Positions 1 to 11,944 of a DNA stretch of 64,000 nt are shown here, piece by piece. The stretch is from Cornus controversa. Lineage: Eukaryota > Streptophyta > Magnoliopsida > Cornales > Cornaceae. Each line of letters begins with the position of its first letter. Within the stretch, counting starts at the first letter, position 1. The position numbers and the translations under genes were made by a program. The stretch lies in NCBI GenBank assembly GCA_026545225.1, contig CM048849.1, forward strand, positions 29,956,336 to 30,020,335, given 5' to 3'. Under the pieces are notes generated by a model, which made no database searches, had not been told where the DNA came from, and saw only the letters and a list, made by a program, of their open reading frames with translations.

Positions 1-2
1 AG

Positions 3-640
3 ATGAACTGGGATGAGTTCAAGAATCAGTTCAACAACAAATATTTTCCACGTGCATTGAAGGAGAGAAAGGTTGTTGAGTTCATGCAGTTGGAGTAGGG
101 CACTATGACTATTATTCAGTATAAGGCTAAGTTCACTGAACTCTCACGATTTGCTCCTTATATGATAGCAAATGAGGAGGATAAGATTTCAAAGTTTGTG
201 CGGGGTTTAGCTTCTAACATTAAGAGGATGGTTATCGGTCAGAGATTGACAAGATACTCGGATGTTGTACAATGTGCCATGAGGCATGAGGAGCATAACA
301 TGGAGTATCAGAGATAAAGGGAGCTGAAGGCAAAATAGAAAGCTAATGGGAAGACTATTGCAAATTCTCAGCCGAATCAGAGGGGGCAATAACAGCAGCA
401 ACCTCAGAGAGACAGATAAAGTCAGACATGGCAGAGAGGTAGGAAGGATTGGCGAGCAGGGAAACGGCAGAGAGTTAATGGAGGTGAATAGTTCATGGCT
501 TTAGTGCCAGCTACACCTCATAATTCACAGCCACGTCAGTTTCTTGGGCATTGCTACAATTGCCAAGAGAAGGGACACATGGCTCGTTATTATACAAAAC
601 CACGCAGAGAGGGCCAGCAGAGGGTTCAGGCACCACAACA
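3..640 (+). pseudogene. Chromovirus gag, C-terminal part with zinc knuckle
   Basis: The frame starting at 3 reads through a Retrotrans_gag-type region (start MNWDEFKNQFNNKYF) into a Q/R-rich linker and a CCHC knuckle near 553-595. Gag packages element RNA. In-frame stops lie at 96, 315, 336, 390, 417 and 489, several where the family has glutamine. In the knuckle (C-YN-C-QEKG-H-MARY-Y) the fourth zinc ligand, normally Cys, is Tyr, which a G-to-A transition explains. The frame is otherwise undisturbed, so decay here is mainly by point change. Family assignment is from motif recognition. Confidence 0.85.
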
Positions 641-2517
641 ATATGGAGGCACGAGAGTTTATGCTATGGTTCCAGAGGCTAGGAAAGACGCTACGCTACC
701 CGCTGTGGAAGGTACACTTACTATTTATGGCAGTATAGCTAGAGTGTTATTTGATTCAGGTTCTTCTTATTCTTTCATCGCCTTGTCATTTGTGAATACA
801 CTTGGATTAGAACCTGAACTTATGGGTGATGTCTTACCTACTATGACTCCACTTGGAAGTGCGACGACACTTGATAGGGTGTGTCGAGCTTACCCTATTA
901 GGATTGGGGAGTTAGAACTTCCTGTTGACTTGATTGTACTGTAGATGAGAGAGTTTGATGCTATATTAGGTATGGATTGGTTGGCGAGATATCATGCCCA
1001 GTTGAACTGCCATAAGAAGATAATTATCATCTCACTTCCGGGACAGTTACCCTATCAGTTTAGATGTGAAGAGTTTGAGGGTACTATGACCATGGGGTTT
1101 CTTGGCCTTGTTGAGGTGGGTGCGCAACATATGACGGTGGAGCGAATTCCTATTGTTTCAGAGTATGTTGATGTGTTCCAGGATATTCCGAGTTTGCCTC
1201 CTAGGAGGGTAGTAGATTTTGGTATTGATCTTATTCCTGGCACATCACCTATCTCCAGGGCACCTTATAGGATGGCACCAGTTAAGCTGAGGGAATTGAA
1301 AAGTCAAATCCAAGATTTACAAGATCGTGGGTTTATTCAACCTAGTACATCACCTTGGGGAGCACCTGTTCTATTTGTCAAGAAAAAAGATGGGTCACTC
1401 CGCCTGTGTGTCGATTATCATGCATTGAATAAGGTGACAATCAAGAATAAGTATCATTTGCCACGTATTGATGATTTATTTGACCAGCTTAGAGGAGCAC
1501 AGTTGTTCTCTAAGATTGACTTGAGAATGGGTTATCATCAGTTGAGGATTAAGGAGGAGGATATTTCTAAGACTGCCTTCAGGATTCGTTATGGTCTCTA
1601 CGAGTTCTTAGTCATGCCTTTTGGGTTGACTAACGCTCCAGCAGCTTTTATGGATCTAATAAATCAGGAGTTTAGACCCTATTTGGATCAATTTGTCGTA
1701 GTATTTGTGGATGACATTTTGATATATTCCAAGAGTAAGGAGGAGCATGAGTAGCATTTGAGCATTACACTTCAGACTTTGCGTGAGCATCAGCTCTATG
1801 CTAAGTTTGAGAAGTGTGAGTTTTGGCAAGAACATATAATATTTTTGGGACATGTGATCTCTAGGGATGGAGTCTCAGTGGATTCTGCCAAGTTGGAGGC
1901 TGTGTTGAGTTGGAAATGACCTACTACTGTCACCGAGATTCGTAGCTTCTTGGGTCTGGCAGGATACTATAGGCGTTTCATTGAGGGTTTCTCCAAGATT
2001 GTTACACCTTTGACTCGTTTGATTCGGAAAGATGTGAAGTTTGTTTGGGATTATCATTGTGAACAAACATTTGAGGAGTTGAAGACTAGATTGACTTCAA
2101 CACCAATTCTTACCATTCCTGTCAGTGGTAATGAATTTGTTATCTATACATATGCATCACATCAGGGTCTTGGGTGTGTTTTGATGCAAGAGGGTAAGGT
2201 GGTGGCATATGCCTCTATACAGCTTAAGCCACATGAGCAGAATTACCCTACACATGACTTAGAATTGGCGGTAGTGGTTTTGGCACTGACAGTATGGAGG
2301 CATTACTTGTATGGTGAGAAATTTGAGTTATTCTCCAATCACAAGAGCCTCAAGTATCTTTATTCTTAAAAGGAACTGAATATGAGACAACGAAGGTGGA
2401 TGGAGAAGATGAAGGATTTTGATATGACCCTTCAATATCACCCTGGGAAGGCGAATGTAGTAGCTGATGCATTGAGCCGGAAGCCGAGAGGACTGGTTGC
2501 TTTTATGATTATATAGG
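641..2517 (+). pseudogene. Chromovirus protease, reverse transcriptase and RNase H
   Basis: The protease active site is FDSGSS near 750. RT follows: [19 protein letters not shown], then [15 protein letters not shown], and the catalytic box FVDDILIYS near 1704-1730. RNase H spans about 2130-2500 and ends in the typical [13 protein letters not shown]. In-frame stops are at 942 (TAG), 1752 (TAG), 1917 (TGA) and 2367 (TAA). At 1752, 1917 and 2367 the family has Gln or Arg. Two RNase H acidic positions appear lost: the usual SDAS is TYAS and the usual TDHKS is SNHKS. The enzyme is therefore dead even apart from the stops. Confidence 0.9.
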
Positions 2518-4048
2518 AGTGGCGATGTTGGAAGCATTAGCAAAGTTCTCCATTACGCCGAATTCTCATAGTGTAGGTACTCTTCTTTGTAGTTTGACAG
2601 TACAACTGACCTTGATCAGTCGAATTATATAGGCGCAGACTCAAGATGAGAGGTTGCAAGCTAGAGTAGTTGAAATTACCGAGGATGAAGGCAATGCAGA
2701 CTGGATTCGTGGGGCTGATGGAGGTGTGAGATTTCGTGGTAGGTTATGTGTCCCAAACTTAGCAGACCTGAAGAGAGAAATTTTAGAGGAGGCACACCAC
2801 CCTAGGTACACGATGCATCCCGGTGGCACTAAGATGTATCATGACCTTAAGAGGCAGTTTTGGTGGGAAGGCATGAAACATGATGTGGCAAATTTTGTAT
2901 CAAGATGTCTCACTTGTCAGCGAGTGAAGATTGAACATCAGAGACCAGTTGGACCATTACAGCCATTGTGTGTGCCTGAGTGGAAATGGGAGTATGTGAC
3001 AACATATTTCATAGTGGGGTTACCGAGGTCAAAATAGAACCACGATGCAGTATGGGTAATAGTGGACCGATTGACTAAATCAGCTCATTTTCTGCCTATT
3101 CGAGCTACTGACAAGGTGGAGAAGTTGTGTGATCTTTACATTAAGGAGATAGTCAAGCTCCATGGAGTGCCAGTGTCTATTATTTCAGATCGTGATCCTC
3201 GTTTTACATCTCAGTTTTAGAGTACTTTTTAGAACGCTTTCGGTAGTTCTTTGAATTTGAGTACCACATTTCATCCTCAGACCGATAGTCAGTCAGAGAG
3301 AGAGGGTCATTCAGGTATTAGAAGATATGATGCGTGCTTGTGTGTTAGATTTTTGGGGTAGTTGGGAGGATCACTTACCGCTGATTGAGTTTGCCTATAA
3401 TAATAGCTATCAGGCTAGCATTGGCATGGCACCTTATGAAGCATTATATGAGAGACCTTGTCGTTCACCGATATATTGGGCTGAGGTTGGTGATAGCAGC
3501 CTATTAGGGCCCGAGTTGGTGCGAGAGACCACAGAGAAAGTAGCTATCATTCGAGATCGACTTTGTACAGCTCAGAGTTTTCAGAAAAGCTACGCAGATC
3601 AACGACGTCGAGTTTTGGAGTTTACTGTGGGAGATTTTGTGTTTCTGAAAGTCTCACCTATGAAGGGAGTTATGAGGTTCGGGGGAAGAAAGGGAAGCTA
3701 GCTCCTCGATATGTTGGACCTTTTCAGATCACACATAGAATTGGGGAAATGGCTTATAAATTGGCTCTACCTCCCAGTTTATCATCTGTTCATGATATTT
3801 TCCATGTCTCTATGTTGAGGAGATGTTTGAGAGATGGGACTCATACTATTGATTGTAGCGAAGTAGAGTTGCGTCCTGATGTTACATATGTGGAGACACC
3901 TGTTCATATTATAGACTGTATGATGAAACGGTTGAGGCGGACAGAGATTCCTCTAGTGAAGGTGCAGTGGAATCATCAGAATGAGAGAGAAGCTACATGG
4001 GAGTTACAGTCAGAGATGATGGAAAAGTACCCACAACTCTTTGAGTAA
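2518..4048 (+). pseudogene. Chromovirus integrase with C-terminal chromodomain
   Basis: The HHCC zinc finger lies at about 2790-2935 (HHPRYTMHPGG ... CLTCQRVK). The D,D,E core follows: D in [11 protein letters not shown] in ISDRDPRF, and E in the HPQTDSQSE region. A frameshift near 3295, caused by a few extra bases in a GAGAG run, sits just after the glutamate. Another near 3690 separates the core from the C-terminal part. The last ~60 codons (about 3880-4045) are a chromodomain (HIIDCMMKRLRRTEIPLVKV, then WELQSEMMEKYP), which in this group directs integration to heterochromatin. In-frame stops at 3036 and in the 3218-3232 region fall at Gln and Trp positions. Confidence 0.9.
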
Positions 4049-4081
4049 GGTACGTAAATTTCGAGGATGAAATTTCATTTT

Positions 4082-4093
4082 AGGAGGGTAGGA
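4082..4093 (+). promoter_or_regulatory. Polypurine tract of the chromovirus
   Basis: AGGAGGGTAGGA lies directly before the TG of the 3' LTR and 34 bases after the stop of the chromodomain frame. This is the position of the plus-strand primer in LTR elements. Confidence 0.8.
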
Positions 4094-5063
4094 TGTAATA
4101 TCCCAACAAAAAAAAAAAAATTTGAATTTGAATGATCAGATTTGTTGCGAGAAAATCTGAAAGTCAAATTTAAATTCGAAACCTATCCTACCCCAACTAC
4201 GGGGATATCGTTGTTATAAAATTATATATATATTTTATATAGTCAGAAGATATTTTTTTTACCAAAAAAAGAGTTCAACTCAACCTCAAAGACTGATAAA
4301 CGTTGAACCTCTGCAGTAGTCGAAAGGAGAGACGGTGGGTTCGACAGTAGCCAGAAGGAGAAACTGTGATCGAAAAATTGCATAGAGAGAGAGTCGGTGA
4401 TTAGAATAGCGATAACAAGCAAGTCGATTCATTTTATATATTTATATATAACTGAGACTTGTCGTTTAATTATAGGACACCTTAGGCTTACATTTAATGT
4501 TTTGATCGCATGAGTTTTTCTGAAGTATAAATTATTTACTAGATTAAATATGAGATCTTAGTGTTTAAATATCGATAAATTGTGAATAGGGAAAACCTTC
4601 TGGAATATGTATGCACCCATAGGAATAAATCACGTGTTTGAAATAACAATATTGTGGATCTTAAATTGTTGTTGAGTTCTGTGTAAAAGAACGTGTGAAA
4701 TTGATGTTAATTGCAAAATACATGAACTGTTATTAGGTTCTGTGTAAAAACATATGAATTTGATGTTGGGCAGTTATAAATATTGAAGGTTACGCGTTGA
4801 AATAAAGGTTATGGATTTAGTGGATTTATTTGTCGTTATCAGTGGTGGAGAATGGGACTCACAGTAATTATTGCAGTGATGTATATATAATTATTCATGT
4901 AAAGTGTTGTTTAGTGAAATTTGGATTACTGAATCAAAGTGTTGTTTAGTGGAATCTGGATTATTGAACGAATGTGTTGTTTAGTGGAATCTAAAAAATT
5001 GATATACTAGGGTATAAGTATAACGTAAGCCTTTAAACATAAACAAGATATATATTTGGATAA

Positions 5064-5110
<47 letters not shown>

Positions 5111-6531
5111 CTTATAATACAGTAACATGTTTTAAGGTCAGCTTGGTAGATAAATAGAACGTATAATGGTGGAACCAGTGTTGTTCTGTATATTTATTTA
5201 GGATAGTGGCATGAGTGTTCTGTATATTTACTTTAGGACAGTGGTGGTATAATTATTCGAGTACATTTTGGACCGTGGTTGTATATTTACTGAAATATGT
5301 CGAAATGTGAAAATTGGGTTTGATGATGGTTAATGGTTTAGCTTCTGTAATATTTTGTTGTTGTTACTAGAGGCTAAAAGTGACACTCAAAGTGGGTTAT
5401 ACAATTGCGAGTGAAATGAATTGCCAACAATACTGATTATTTTTAAGGAATCTGTTTACCACCCTGATAGTTTTGTTAGTGTATAGATATATCCAGATAT
5501 TTCTTGTATAATACTTTGGACATTTTATTGTATAGAAGAGAGACTTATTTATTTATTTTGGTTTCTTGTATGCAGGCCAAGTGTTTTAACTAAATTTTAA
5601 TTAATGAAAATTAGAGAAAAATAGTAAAAATATTTCTAAAATTATGGAAAATCCAGAATAATGTATCTAAGTTTAATTAACTCAAATGTGATGAAAAATG
5701 TGAAATTACATTAAAGTAAGTAATGGATAATGGTGAGTAGTTGAGGAGTAGTCTGGGACTATTCTTATGATGACTTTGTTAGGTATGGTCAGGGACCTGC
5801 CTATTGGGAGTGCACTACCCTTTTGTTATGGCCATTGGGCTCAGCATGCCCTTATTATGTGGACATGGTCCGGGACCATCTGGGTTAGTAGACGTATAAC
5901 CCAGCCACATGTGTGTTTTCGGTAGTCCGGGACTATGCGATGCACACCATTAATTGGAGGGAAGCCTGGGGCTCATGTGAGATAAGCGAAATTTAATATA
6001 AGTTAATCAAGATGGTTAACAAGTTTATGGTGTGAAATTATGGAAATTGTGTTCTATTTATGTTTTGGTAATTATGACATATGAGAATTTATGACCTGAG
6101 ATGAATACATATAATTAATGTATTTTGACGAGTTACTTTTATATATGAAAATATAAGGTGAGTTGATTTGCTGAGCAGGGAATGTGTTTAGCAATCCCTT
6201 ATTGAGTTTGTGAGCTCACTCCTTAACAATTTTCAGGTACACGTTGATTGGAATGTGATGGAGTAATGTGAGCTAGATGGAGATGATTTTTATGTTTTCT
6301 TACTTCTTTGTAATTCAATAAAGTTGATATGAACTTATGTAAAAATGTCGAGGATTTTTATGAATTATATTAGATGATGCTACATTTGTTTTGTAGTTAA
6401 TTATGTTTTCAATAAAATTCTTTTTCGGAGAGTTATACTATGTTGTGTGAGGTAATTGTTGTTGCAAATCACACACTTTATTTAAATATAGAACCAGTGT
6501 TTTTATTATTTAAATTTAGGGGCGTATACCA
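4094..6531 (+). repeat. 3' LTR of the chromovirus (about 2.4 kb)
   Basis: It begins TGTAATATCCC after the polypurine tract. I place its end at GGGGCGTATACCA, a decayed form of the GGGGCG...ACA ending usual for this group, so the right edge is approximate. It contains an AT-rich TATA-like stretch near 4210-4240, three ~40-bp repeats around GTGTTGTTTAGTGGAATCT (4905-5000), a (TA)n run (about 5069-5109) and a second degenerate repeat built on TTCTGTATATTTA (5170-5290). The matching 5' LTR is outside the window. Confidence 0.75.
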
Positions 6532-6892
6532 AGGTACGCAATTAATACCCTCTGAGTTCCTTTACAGCTTTTAAAGCTCTTTCAATTTCTAACTTGATTG
6601 TCGGAGCGTAGTCGACCGGCACCGTGCTGGTGCCCTTTCGATTACTCTTCTCTTGTCCTTTTTCACAGGTTGGTGTTTGACCTGTTCGGGGTGGATTTTT
6701 GCTTCGTCACCTCACTCTCAGAAATTTCACCTTGCTTCGAGAATCTAGAATTTCTAAAGTATCCTCCTTAAGCATCTTCAGCAACTTTTCACTTTCTTTC
6801 ACAAAGGAATCTTTTTTAATTTCCACATTCCCCAACTATTTAGATTGCTTTTTGTAGGCTTTTTTTACTTTGAAAATCTTTGTAAAAAACAT
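6532..6892. other. Non-coding retroelement-like sequence
   Basis: No gene seen. The GC-richer part 6600-6730 resembles LTR or leader sequence but I could not assign it to a family. It lies between the chromovirus LTR and a copia gag remnant. Confidence 0.4.
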
Positions 6893-7440
6893 CTAAAAAT
6901 TTTTGGTCAATTTTTCCTTAGTTGGTTCTTCTCTTTCTTCATCTTCAGAATTATCAGATGCAAATTGACTTAGAATTGTATATTTCTCTGTTTCACCTAT
7001 ATTAGAAGAAGAAACTTTAGTAGTATCATCACTCAATAAAGCAACAAAAGAAACAAAATTATTTTCAATTGAAGAATCATTATCAAACTTAGAATATTCA
7101 GATTCAGAAATAATAGCTTTTATGGCTTTCTTTTTATCTTTCAAACTTTTCTTGGTACTAAAGCTATTATTCTTAGGACTTGGACATTAAGTAGATGTGT
7201 GACCCTTACCACCACATGTAATTTCTATCACCCTGGAGTCTTCTATATTCTTTCCATAATTTTTCCTATTATTTCCTCTCTATGATGATCGATTAAAGAG
7301 AGGATTTTGATGAGCCAATGCACCCTCTCGCTTTTGAGATTCCATAACAATTTTTGAAAAAAAAATAGATTTTGATTTTTTTTTAAAATAACATTCACAA
7401 GGAACAACTCACAAATTAGAGAACACTGCAATGATATCAA
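6893..7440 (-). pseudogene. Copia-type gag remnant with zinc knuckle
   Basis: On the - strand a CCHC knuckle (C-x2-C-GGKG-H-x4-C, near 7225-7190, with a stop inside) is followed by a Lys-rich segment and an acidic, Ser-rich tail (SESEYSKFDNDSS), the layout typical of copia gag C-termini. It has a frameshift and at least one stop. The N-terminal gag domain is missing: only about 200 bases separate the knuckle from the presumed primer site at about 7427-7440, so an internal deletion is inferred. Confidence 0.6.
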
Positions 7441-8736
7441 GTGTGAGTAGGACGGTGCATAAGTGGTTGTGAAAACTTAATTAAAATCTAGAGGGGGGTG
7501 ATTAGGTTTACTTACTTGTTTGCTTAATTTTCCAAATTAACTCAAAATTAAATTCAATTAAAATGAACCAAACAACCACAAACCAAGTAAATAAAATAAT
7601 GTGGAAGTAAAGTAAAGAATGCACCAGATATATGTGAAAAAACCCAAGACAGAAAAATTACATGGGTGAGGCTTGTAGCCTTGGAGAACCAAATTCACTA
7701 TCTCGAAGCAAAGTAAGCAGACTCTGTCTCAGACTCACACTCACTCCACTCTGACAAGAACTTCATACAGAACGTCTCAAGCTTACTCTTGCGACTCCCT
7801 ATTCCATTGTTGCAGACTTTCAGCTAATGTCATAATTTTTCCAGAAGGGTAACTGGACACGAACACTTTGTGAACATTTTGTCCCCTTCGTAGTGCGATC
7901 TTCTTCTCCTTCCTAACCAACAAACAATTGTAGAAAAAACCAAACAAACCAATGTCTTGATTAATAAGAAACTTTTGAAACGATATTCATATGATTAATC
8001 AAGTAAAGAGGGCCATCCTAAATCACCAATGAATCTGTATGTGCTCTCAAAATATAAATTAAAGAAGAATTTTCTACTCTAAAAATAAATCTATGCTTTC
8101 TCTCACTAGAAAATAATTATGTTGATGTATATTGAAAACTTAATTAGAGATAAAATATATGAGGTTTATATAGATGTTAAAAACCCGAATTTATCTTGAA
8201 AACTATGTTGAAAACAACTTGGAAATGAATCCGACGTTTTAGGAAAGTTTAGAGTTCAATCCCTGTCAAAACAGGAACGTAGTAGAGGCAAAAAGCCAAC
8301 ACGACAAGCGTGAACTGATCCAGGGCATTCCTTTACTGGTACAAGGCTTTGCCCTGCAGGATTTGAAGTCCTGAGACTTCATGGACCAGTCCAAAAAAGC
8401 CTTGGACTGGTCCAACCTTGAACTCTTTGAATTTTTGCTCGAAACCCTAATTTTTCAAGGTCAAAACCTATATGTTCTCACCACTTTACCTGGACTATGT
8501 GACTCTCATGCTTGATTAATGATGTCCACAAGCAATTGAATCCACTCGAAAAATTTAAACGTTCAAATCCTTATTCAATGCATTGATGCCTTCTTCCGAA
8601 GTTTCAAGTTTCATGCCTTCAACGATCATTTGCATGTTTTGTGTAGAACTTCATGCTTGCTCTCTGTCTTCGATCACACAATCAATTACAAGAATAAAAG
8701 TGAAAGATTATAAGTTGATCATGTGATGTTTTGACA
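7441..8736 (-). repeat. Putative copia 5' LTR (- strand)
   Basis: Read on the - strand, this would start TGTCAAAACATCAC at 8736 and end ...CACA at 7441, directly followed by CTTGATATCATTGC, which resembles the initiator-Met primer site CTTGGTATCAGAGC with a few changes. That places it correctly as 5' LTR of the gag remnant to its left. There is no second LTR, so the edges are inferred. Confidence 0.5.
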
Positions 8737-8759
8737 CCGAATATTGCCAATTATAAACA

Positions 8760-8955
8760 TATACGTGAAGATTGATGAGTAAGTGACTTTTACGAACGTC
8801 GACGTGAATGTGTTAAAAGAATGACGTTGACGAAGGTCGATGTGGATAGAGTGATCTTTACAAAGGTTGATGAGTAAATGAACTTTATGAAGGTCGATGT
8901 TGAAGGTAACATTTTCTAAGGTCGATGTGAATAGAGTTAACCTTTACATAATTTC
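8760..8955. repeat. Degenerate ~30-bp minisatellite
   Basis: About six units around (A/G)ACTTTTACGAAGGTCGATGT are arranged head to tail with strong divergence (for example TTTACGAACGTCGACGTGAA, TGACGAAGGTCGATGTGGAT, TTTATGAAGGTCGATGTTGA). No reading frame was recognised. Confidence 0.6.
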
Positions 8956-9052
8956 TACTTTCATAAGTAAAATAAAATCGTAAATTTTACCTAATCCCAA
9001 TCAAATTCTAAGGGTAAATTCATAAATTCTACTATTGGAACAATGACTTCTT

Positions 9053-9375
9053 TACTACAAGAAAAATCACTTTAAACAACGGGCAAAAATGCTTTCCACG
9101 ACAGGCGTCGTCCTTTGTAGTATCGCCTGTCATAGTTGATAATTAACTTTCTACGACTGTTTCAATGCCCGTCGTAGAAAGTCAACTTTTCACAATGTTC
9201 TATGCCCGTCGTAGAAAGTCCACTTTCCACGATGGGTCTTGGGGCCGTTGTAGAAATTCTGCTTTCCAGAACAGGCCTTGCCCATTGTAGAAAGTGAACT
9301 TTCTACAACGGTCCCAGGACCCGTTGTTGAAAGTGGACTTTCTATGACGGGCAAGGCCCCTTGTAAAAAGTAAAT
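9053..9375 (+). mobile_element. One end of a CACTA (En/Spm) transposon
   Basis: TACTACAAGAAAAATCAC at 9053 is one base off the canonical CACTACAAGAAAA terminus. It is followed by the dense subterminal repeats of this superfamily: alternating direct and inverted copies of CCCGTCGTAGAAAG / CTTTCTACGACGGGC (for example 9168-9182, 9206-9220, 9300-9312, 9338-9352). I found no matching opposite terminus in the window, so this is a truncated end or a solo terminus. No transposase frame is visible. Confidence 0.75.
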
Positions 9376-10440
9376 TTGTTTTAAAATTTTTTTTTTATTT
9401 TCCATTGTCCCAAAACCTGTATAACAACCATACACAACCAGAACTTAATCCATATCCATATATATCCTCACCAAGCCTTGTATAAACAACATGATCTAAA
9501 TAAAATAAAAAAGTTATAAGCATAGAAAATGGTAAATTTGAATATAAAGCTCACCAATCACAAAAAATAAATTTGCATCTAAATCCCATAAATAAAAATG
9601 AAATAAATTCAAAACTTCTTTTATATTCATTAAAAAATTCAAGGTACACAATTGCCATCACTGTTAACACATATATACCAAGAAATAAAAAATTGCCAAT
9701 CTTTTAGTACCAACAAAATATTTGAAGATGTGTCCAAAAAGAGACCAAAAACAATATAATCTCAACAAACACAATTGCCACAGCATACAAAACAGAAAGC
9801 TTATGTAAACTAGAAGCTATACTAAAACAAGTCTCCAGAGAGCAGCAGTCACCAAAGCAAGAGTCACTAGCTACAGAATTACAAAGCAAAGACCACCACC
9901 AACAACCAAAGCCCACCACCAACAAGCAATGGTTCTTTTGAACAGTTCTAACTTTGTATTCCTTCAAAAATCTAACTACAAACCAATTTGTCCACATCAT
10001 AAGGGAAATGGAAGTGAAATAGAGAACATTGGGCTAAACATAGGCCTCTAGTGATGTTAATTAATGGAACTACCCATTTAAATAAAAACAAGAAGTGAAA
10101 AGAGACGTTAAGACAACAGAAAAATATATAATTCACCAAAACATTGACACCCAATGCTGATGACTGAAGATAATTTGTTGATACTGAGTACTCTTATGGT
10201 TGCCAACTTCCTCTTCTTGCATAATCTATAGGAACTATATGGACCGTTGCAAGAATAAATATGAAAATCCAAAAGCAATATGTATTCTATGTAGCAACGT
10301 GATCAAGTTCTCTCCCACGTGGTTAGCCATAAACGTCTGTAAAATACAACAACAAAGTTACTTTAAGTATAAGTTCTGTAACTCAATAAGTTTCAGCAAT
10401 TAAAATGTATATTGAAGACAACAAACAAGTGATTCCACAC
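9376..10440. other. No gene recognised; possibly CACTA interior
   Basis: AT-rich DNA with only short, non-conserved reading frames. It may be interior sequence of the CACTA element but nothing in it proves that. Confidence 0.4.
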
Positions 10441-11512
10441 AGGGGCGGAGCGAGGAAATTTAGTTTGGGGGCCAAATTTACATTATGTAATTAAAATTTG
10501 AAAATATTAGCAACCAATTGTAATATAATTTTTTAAAATTTTAGTTATAGTGTTATGTATCTTGAGAAATTTGTTCAAGATTTTTTTTTGAAAATTGAGA
10601 AAAATGCAACTTAAATAATTAGACAGAAAATTAATGTGAGAAAGAAAAAAAATTGAGAAGATGAAATAATAAATTACAACTAAAAAGTGAAAAGGTAAAG
10701 AAAAAAAATTTAGGGAACCATTTATTTTCCTTCAACAATTAATTGTTTCAGTTTTTCAAAAATCCAATTTTTAGAAAAAGATTTTGAGTAATTTGATTCC
10801 ACTTCGGAAAGATATATTTGATTAAAAAAAATAATGATTTTAACTAAACAAAATCTCACAAGTTTTAACAAAACAAGATTATTTTTTAGTGGCTTAAACA
10901 TAACTTAGTCATAGAATTTGTTATTTTTTAGTAAATGACCATTAAAAGTTTTAGTATATACGATCATTATTGTCGCTTACAATCTCACAACACTTTATTT
11001 TCCTCCTTTCAATTTGTCATTTAGCAAATGAAGATTGATATATAATTCTAGATGTTTTTCTTGTAAATATCAATTGACAAAAATATTTGATAAGAAAGGT
11101 TCATGCATTTTTATTGAATATGAGGGGACATTAGTGTATTTCTTTTTTGAATTAATATAGTAGATATTGTACAAGTGTATATGTAAATTAAATAACGATT
11201 TGTTGTGATAAGGATTACAATGTTAATGAACTTAAATTATTATTTCACAATATTTGGATGTTCAAAAGTATGACTACAATGTCTAAGTTTAAATTTTTTT
11301 TATATAGTTTTCAAGGGGACACAAGCTAAATTTATTTTCAAATTCTCTATTTGGGGTCAATATATGAGTGTTTTGAAAATATTTGGGGGGGCCAAATTGA
11401 AATTTTTAATATATCTTAGGGTACTATTTAAAATTAATTATTTTTTTGAGGCTATAATAAAAAAATTTAAAAATTTTGGGGGGACCATGCCCCCCCCCCC
11501 CCCCCCCCCCCC
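10441..11512 (+). mobile_element. 1.07-kb insertion with 10-bp target duplication and poly-C end
   Basis: GATTCCACAC occurs at 10431-10440 and again at 11513-11522, exactly flanking the insert. The left end AGGGGCGGAGCGAGG...TTGGGGGCC matches a terminus common in plant non-autonomous DNA transposons. The right end carries GGGGGGGCC (about 11384) and GGGGGGACCATG before a run of 23 C (11490-11512), where an inverted copy of the left end would be expected. It has no coding capacity. An 8-11-bp duplication fits hAT or Mutator-type transposition; the family is not settled. Confidence 0.7.
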
Positions 11513-11522
11513 GATTCCACAC

Positions 11523-11944
11523 AACTACATTCAGGAGCTATATGTATTAGTGTTCTAAAAAGTTCATATAATCACATAAATTTTTAAGCCTTCAACATAC
11601 ATTCTAGAGTCAAACCTATCGACTTCCATTTCAACAACTTTGGACACTAATAAACATAATTGAATATCTTTTCAGAAAGAAAAAAGTAAAAAAAAAAAAA
11701 AAAAAGAAGAAAGGCCTCTAGTTTATTAAGGATGATAACCTGACATTGAAAAAAATCATTTAATTTAATCAAACAAGCAATTTTCCATTAAAGAAGTTGA
11801 AGCCCAATCCAAGTTTCTGAATTTTACCAGAATATAGCATAAAATGACACTCCTGGAGAGAAGAATAAAATTGGCAAGCAGCTCAACGTTAAAAAAAAAA
11901 TTCAATTATTTGTCATATATTTGAACCGAAGCTCCTCCGTAGCA
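11523..11944. other. No gene recognised
   Basis: AT-rich, with a 22-base A run near 11690. It lies between the poly-C-ended insertion and the truncated receptor gene. I see no upstream LRR exon here, so the 5' half of the receptor gene is absent. Confidence 0.5.

Larger units (their letters stand above)
1..6531 (+). mobile_element. Decayed Ty3 chromovirus (Tekay/Del-like), 5' part outside window
   Basis: Domain order gag, zinc knuckle, protease, RT, RNase H, integrase and C-terminal chromodomain followed by a polypurine tract and a long LTR beginning TGTAATATCCC identifies a chromovirus of the Tekay/Del type. The 5' LTR and gag N-terminus lie left of the window, so no target duplication can be checked. 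One frame (positions divisible by 3) runs from 3 to about 2515 with in-frame stops, and at least three frameshifts follow (about 2515, 3295 and 3690). The element cannot encode active proteins. A related element lies on the opposite strand at 32.6-36.1 kb. Confidence 0.9.

Noticed and set aside
9704-10154. Hydrophobic - strand frames that could be small membrane proteins
   Set aside because: Composition of AT-rich DNA yields Phe/Leu/Cys-rich frames; no start context, family motif or conservation evidence.
11364-11558. Frame with a Pro-rich run
   Set aside because: The prolines come from the 23-C homopolymer at the edge of a transposon insertion.
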